Shown here: one piece after another, positions 6,525-9,914 of the stretch
Layout: each line of letters opens with the position of its first letter
Position numbering within the stretch: position 1 is the first letter of the stretch
Assembly (NCBI GenBank): GCA_017621115.1
Contig: JAGATU010000096.1
Location: 1 to 9,914 of the forward strand
Source: Lachnospiraceae bacterium
GTDB lineage: Bacteria > Bacillota_A > Clostridia > Lachnospirales > Lachnospiraceae
Reading direction: 5' to 3'
DNA length: 9,914 bases
Translations under genes and position numbers: made by a program
The notes under the pieces: generated by a model
The model's input: only the letters and a program-made list of their open reading frames with translations
Database searches by the model: none
What the model was told of the DNA's origin: nothing

Positions 6525-6552
6525 TTGACATGCGACAGAATTAATATATTAC
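6525..6552 (+). promoter_or_regulatory. Possible promoter P2 of the Lys/Ala-rich protein gene
   Basis: A perfect TTGACA at 6525-6530 is followed after 16 bases by TATTAC at 6547-6552 (four of six). An overlapping TATATT at 6545-6550 has a 14-base spacer. The leader would be about 38 bases. Which of P1 and P2 is used cannot be told from sequence. Confidence 0.4.
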
Positions 6553-6595
6553 AGAAATTAGTCATGATTCGAAGTAAGAAAGGAAAAAGTAAAAA

Positions 6596-7075
6596 ATGAG
6601 TACAGTAAAGAAAGTAGCAGAAGCAGTAAAGGAAACTGTAGCAGTAGAAAAGAAACCGGCAGCTAAGGCAGTGGCAAAGAAGGCAGAAACAAAGGCAGTA
6701 GCTGAAAAAGCAGCAGAACCTGTTGTAAAAGAAGAAGTTAAAAAACCTGCAGAAAAGAAGACAGTAGCCAAGACCACAGCTGCAAAGAAGACAACAGCAA
6801 AGGCAACAGAAGAAAAGAAACCTGTAGCAAAGAAAGCAGCAGCTAAGAAGCCTGTAGCAAAAAAAGCAGCCAAGGCAGAAGTGAAAATGGCAATCCAGTT
6901 TGCAGATAAGAACTACACAGCAGAAGATTTAACGAAGATTGCAAACGATGTATGGGTATACGATTACGGAAAAGATGCAGCTGAATTAAAAGATGTTCAG
7001 TTATATGTAAAACCGGAAGAAGGAAAAGTATACTATGTATTCAATAACGAAATCGCAGGAGATTTTGTAATCTAA
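6596..7075 (+). CDS. Histone-H1-like Lys/Ala-rich protein with a small C-terminal domain (DUF6465-like)
   Basis: This is a 159-residue protein in two parts. Residues 1-97 are almost only Lys, Ala, Val, Glu, Thr and Pro, with repeated AKK/KKP blocks and an exact internal repeat KKPVAKKAA at 74-82 and 84-92. The composition resembles histone H1 tails and bacterial H1-like proteins, so DNA or RNA binding is a reasonable inference. Residues 98-159 form a compact domain (IQFADKNYTAEDLTKIANDVW, then LYVKPEEGKVYYVFNNEIAGDF) that I associate with DUF6465 of Lachnospiraceae, of unknown function. There is no signal peptide or membrane span. AGAAAGGA precedes the ATG at a slightly long distance. The gene is monocistronic, with two candidate promoters and a strong terminator, and its Lys and Ala codons are dominated by AAG/AAA and GCA. 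It could instead bind acidic polymers or ribosomes. Confidence 0.8.
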   Translation: MSTVKKVAEAVKETVAVEKKPAAKAVAKKAETKAVAEKAAEPVVKEEVKKPAEKKTVAKTTAAKKTTAKATEEKKPVAKKAAAKKPVAKKAAKAEVKMAIQFADKNYTAEDLTKIANDVWVYDYGKDAAELKDVQLYVKPEEGKVYYVFNNEIAGDFVI

Positions 7076-7091
7076 TAAGTATATATGGAAT

Positions 7092-7120
7092 AAAACGCGC
7101 CTATTCAGGGCGCGTTTTTT
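7092..7120 (+). terminator. Strong rho-independent terminator after the Lys/Ala-rich protein gene
   Basis: CGCGCC at 7096-7101 pairs with GGCGCG at 7109-7114 around a seven-base loop. Four A ahead of the stem pair with the first of six T at 7115-7120. It insulates the heat-shock operon from the gene before it. Confidence 0.93.
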
Positions 7121-7179
7121 CTTATGTGAAAATAAACACGGATTTATATATTTTTAATAATTTATTTGCAAAGAATTTG

Positions 7180-7208
7180 TTGACAATAAATAGGTACAGT
7201 GATATCTT
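7180..7208 (+). promoter_or_regulatory. Sigma-A promoter of the hrcA-grpE-dnaK operon
   Basis: A perfect TTGACA at 7180-7185 is followed after 17 bases by TATCTT at 7203-7208, with TGA directly before it as an extended -10 element. The start would be near 7215, placing the CIRCE operator within the first bases of the transcript, the usual arrangement for HrcA-controlled vegetative promoters. Confidence 0.75.
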
Positions 7209-7222
7209 GTGTCTAGAAGGTG

Positions 7223-7249
7223 TTAGCACTCGTGGCAATCGAGTGCTAA
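7223..7249. promoter_or_regulatory. CIRCE operator (HrcA binding site)
   Basis: TTAGCACTC at 7223-7231 and GAGTGCTAA at 7241-7249 are perfect reverse complements separated by nine bases. This is the full CIRCE consensus with no mismatch. HrcA dimers bind it and block transcription until heat shock; GroEL is known in other bacteria to keep HrcA active. It lies between the promoter and hrcA, so the operon is self-repressed. Confidence 0.98.
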
Positions 7250-7260
7250 TAAAGTGCAAA

Positions 7261-7269
7261 AGGAGGTGA
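7261..7269 (+). promoter_or_regulatory. Near-perfect ribosome binding site of hrcA
   Basis: AGGAGGTGA is complementary to the 16S rRNA 3' end over nine bases and lies four bases from the ATG (seven from the AGGAGG core). It fixes the hrcA start. Confidence 0.9.
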
Positions 7270-7273
7270 CCGG

Positions 7274-8302
7274 ATGCATTTAGACGAGAGAAAAATGAAA
7301 ATTTTGCAGGCTATCATCCGGAATTACCTTGAGACCGGAGAACCGGTAGGAAGCCGCACGATTTCCAAATATACGGATTTGAACTTAAGCAGTGCAACGA
7401 TTCGTAACGAGATGGCGGATTTGGAGGAGATGGGATATATTTTACAGCCCCATACTTCTGCAGGGCGCATTCCTTCCGATATGGGCTACCGCTTATACGT
7501 AGACATGATGATGAAGGAGAAAGAGCAGGAAGTTAATGAATTAAAGGAACTTCTGCTGGAAAAGGAAGATAAGCTGGATAATCTGTTAAAGCAGACGGCG
7601 AAGCTTCTGGCGGTCAATACGAACTACGCGACGATGGTTTCCGCACCAAGCATTCATCAGAACAAATTAAAGTTCATTCAGTTATCCCGTGTAGAGAAGA
7701 ATCAGATTCTTGCGGTTATCGTAATCGAAGGTAATGTGATTAAGAATACGATATTGAATGTGGATGAGGTTTTAACGGATGAGACATTGTTAAAACTGAA
7801 CATCCTGTTGAATACGCATCTGAACGGGTTGTCTGTTGATGAGATTAACCTTCCGATGATCGCGGCACTGAAGAGACAGGCGGGCATCCACAGCGAGATT
7901 ATCAGTGAGGTAATTGATGCGGTTGCTGAAGCGATTAAGGCTGATGAGGATTTAGAGATTTATACCAGCGGTACAAACAATATTTTTAAGTATCCGGAGC
8001 TTGCCGACCACCAGAGAGCAAGCGAGTTGATTACCACATTCGAAGAGAAGCGGGTTTTGAACGAATTGGTACATGAGACTCTTGCAGATGAGAACAATAC
8101 CGGAATTCAGGTATACATCGGTAAGGAATCGCCGATTGAGTCGATGAATGATTGCAGTATTGTAACGGCGACTTATGAGTTGGGCGAAGGAATGAAAGGT
8201 ACGATAGGAATAATCGGACCGAAGCGTATGGACTACGACAAGGTAGTAGATAATCTGAAGACGGTTATGCGTCAGTTGGATTCATTATATAAGAAAGATT
8301 AA
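7274..8302 (+). CDS. hrcA: Heat-inducible transcription repressor HrcA
   Basis: This is a 342-residue cytosolic repressor of class I heat-shock genes, full length for the family. The N-terminal winged helix-turn-helix includes the recognition helix SSATIRNEMADLEEMGY (39-55) and the following HTSAGRIPSDMGYRLYVD (60-77), both typical of HrcA. The middle and C-terminal region holds the dimerisation/GAF-like part, ending with the usual LGEGMKGTIGIIGPKRMDYDK-type segment near residues 300-320. It is the first gene of the hrcA-grpE-dnaK operon, 21 bases ahead of grpE. The CIRCE operator in its leader means HrcA represses its own synthesis along with the chaperones. Nothing is missing or unusual. 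Confidence 0.97.
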   Translation: MHLDERKMKILQAIIRNYLETGEPVGSRTISKYTDLNLSSATIRNEMADLEEMGYILQPHTSAGRIPSDMGYRLYVDMMMKEKEQEVNELKELLLEKEDKLDNLLKQTAKLLAVNTNYATMVSAPSIHQNKLKFIQLSRVEKNQILAVIVIEGNVIKNTILNVDEVLTDETLLKLNILLNTHLNGLSVDEINLPMIAALKRQAGIHSEIISEVIDAVAEAIKADEDLEIYTSGTNNIFKYPELADHQRASELITTFEEKRVLNELVHETLADENNTGIQVYIGKESPIESMNDCSIVTATYELGEGMKGTIGIIGPKRMDYDKVVDNLKTVMRQLDSLYKKD

Positions 8303-8323
8303 GAACAGAAAGGATGAAATATA

Positions 8324-8947
8324 GTGTCAGAACAGGAAAAAGAGATTTTGGAAGCCGAAGCGGCAGAAGAAACAAATGATGCGGCAGATGCAGCGGAAAA
8401 CGTGACAGAGCAGCCGGTGGAAGAAACAGCAGAAACAGAAAATGAAGCTGAAGAGTCCGCAAAAGAGAAAAAAGGACTTGGCAAGAAGAAAAAAACAGAT
8501 AAGAAGACAGAAGCCTACGAAGCCAAGATTGCCGAACTCGATGACAGGGTAAAGCGTCAGATGGCAGAGTTTGAGAACTATCGTAAGCGTACGGAAAAAG
8601 AAAAAGCAGCCATGTTTGAAATGGGTGCCAAGAGTGTAATTGAAAAGATTCTTCCGGTGGCAGATAATTTTGAAAGAGGACTTGCGGCGATTCCGGAAGA
8701 AGATCAGAATTCACCTTTTGCAGAAGGATTGAATAAGATTTATAAGCAGCTTATGACGGAACTTGAGAACTTGGGAGTAAAACCGATTGAAGCAGTTGGT
8801 CAGGAATTTGACCCGAATTTCCACAATGCAGTTATGCAGGTAGAAAGCGATGAATACGAAGAAGGTGTTATCGCACAGGAATTATTAAAGGGTTATACGT
8901 ATCGTGATACTGTTGTGAGATACAGCATGGTAGCTGTAACACAGTAA
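8324..8947 (+). CDS. grpE: Nucleotide exchange factor GrpE
   Basis: This is a 207-residue GrpE, the cofactor that drives ADP release from DnaK and acts as a thermosensor of the chaperone cycle. An acidic, low-complexity N-terminal tail (1-60, ending in a Lys-rich patch) precedes the long coiled helix with FENYRKRTEKE (83-93) and LPVADNFERGL (110-120). The C-terminal beta domain that enters the DnaK cleft has FDPNFHNAV (162-170) and GYTYRDTVVRYSMVAV (190-205). The start is a GTG preceded by AGAAAGGATG. An ATG at 8314 is in another frame and leads nowhere. The gene is 53 bases ahead of dnaK and cotranscribed with it. The family is certain; the disordered tail is normal in clostridia. Confidence 0.97.
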   Translation: MSEQEKEILEAEAAEETNDAADAAENVTEQPVEETAETENEAEESAKEKKGLGKKKKTDKKTEAYEAKIAELDDRVKRQMAEFENYRKRTEKEKAAMFEMGAKSVIEKILPVADNFERGLAAIPEEDQNSPFAEGLNKIYKQLMTELENLGVKPIEAVGQEFDPNFHNAVMQVESDEYEEGVIAQELLKGYTYRDTVVRYSMVAVTQ

Positions 8948-8982
8948 ATATAGCAAGTAATAATTAACTCAGATATATGTGA

Positions 8983-9914
<932 letters not shown>

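Larger units (their letters stand above)
6430..6595. other. Intergenic stretch with three TTGACA hexamers
   Basis: After the uppP stop there is a weak inverted repeat (AAAGAAT at 6428-6434, ATTCTTT at 6450-6456), too poor to call a terminator with confidence. Consensus -35 hexamers TTGACA occur at 6471-6476, 6508-6513 and 6525-6530, all on the plus strand. The last two extend to identical TTGACAT heptamers with a 17-base period. No reading frame of note is present. Confidence 0.6.

Noticed and set aside
6562..6873. Minus-strand frame of 103 codons rich in Ala and Phe opposite the Lys/Ala-rich gene
   Set aside because: It is the complement of AAG/GCA-type repeats (giving CTT and TGC), an expected artefact of the composition.
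8265..8714. Minus-strand frame of 149 codons opposite hrcA/grpE
   Set aside because: It is Leu/Ser/Pro/Phe-rich because it mirrors the Glu/Lys/Ala-rich N-terminus of GrpE, and it has no supporting signals.

Overview
This window looks like chromosome from a low-GC Gram-positive of class Clostridia, most likely a Lachnospiraceae-type gut anaerobe. The signs are strong AGGAGG-type ribosome sites, an hrcA-grpE-dnaK operon under a CIRCE operator, a DnaK lacking the lobe insert of Gram-negative DnaKs, a lysine/alanine-rich small protein whose C-terminus resembles a domain I associate with Lachnospiraceae, and a clostridial flavour of CobS. I see no tRNA, rRNA, CRISPR array, insertion sequence or phage gene.

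Layout. Positions 1-330 are AT-rich and carry no supportable gene, but hold two strong hairpins and a short tandem repeat. A cyclophilin-type peptidyl-prolyl isomerase lies on the minus strand (331-852) with its own terminator and an extended -10 promoter. Diverging from it is a plus-strand run: a two-part GNAT acetyltransferase (974-1825), a SpoVB/MurJ-like lipid flippase (1894-3552), a DUF3048 (YerB-like) lipoprotein (3634-4737) and a stand-alone cobS (4771-5538). That run ends at a hairpin terminator at 5548-5581. Next is uppP/bacA (5605-6429). After a 166-base gap with three TTGACA hexamers comes the lysine/alanine-rich protein (6596-7075) with a very clear terminator. The last unit is the heat-shock operon: promoter, perfect CIRCE, hrcA (7274-8302), grpE (8324-8947) and dnaK (9001 onward, cut by the window edge). 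dnaJ is expected next, outside the window.

How the genes work together. The flippase, the DUF3048 lipoprotein and UppP suggest a cell-envelope neighbourhood: a flippase of this family moves undecaprenyl-linked precursors outward, and UppP dephosphorylates undecaprenyl pyrophosphate so that the carrier can be reused. CobS (last steps of cobalamin assembly) has no visible pathway partner here. HrcA represses its own operon through CIRCE, and GrpE is the nucleotide exchange factor for DnaK, so the right end is a self-regulated chaperone module.

Most of the window is ordinary housekeeping DNA. I did not find a convincing new multi-gene system. The items most worth a second look are the histone-H1-like protein with an unusual promoter region, the acetyltransferase with an extra N-terminal domain, and the CobS with changed residues in two conserved motifs.
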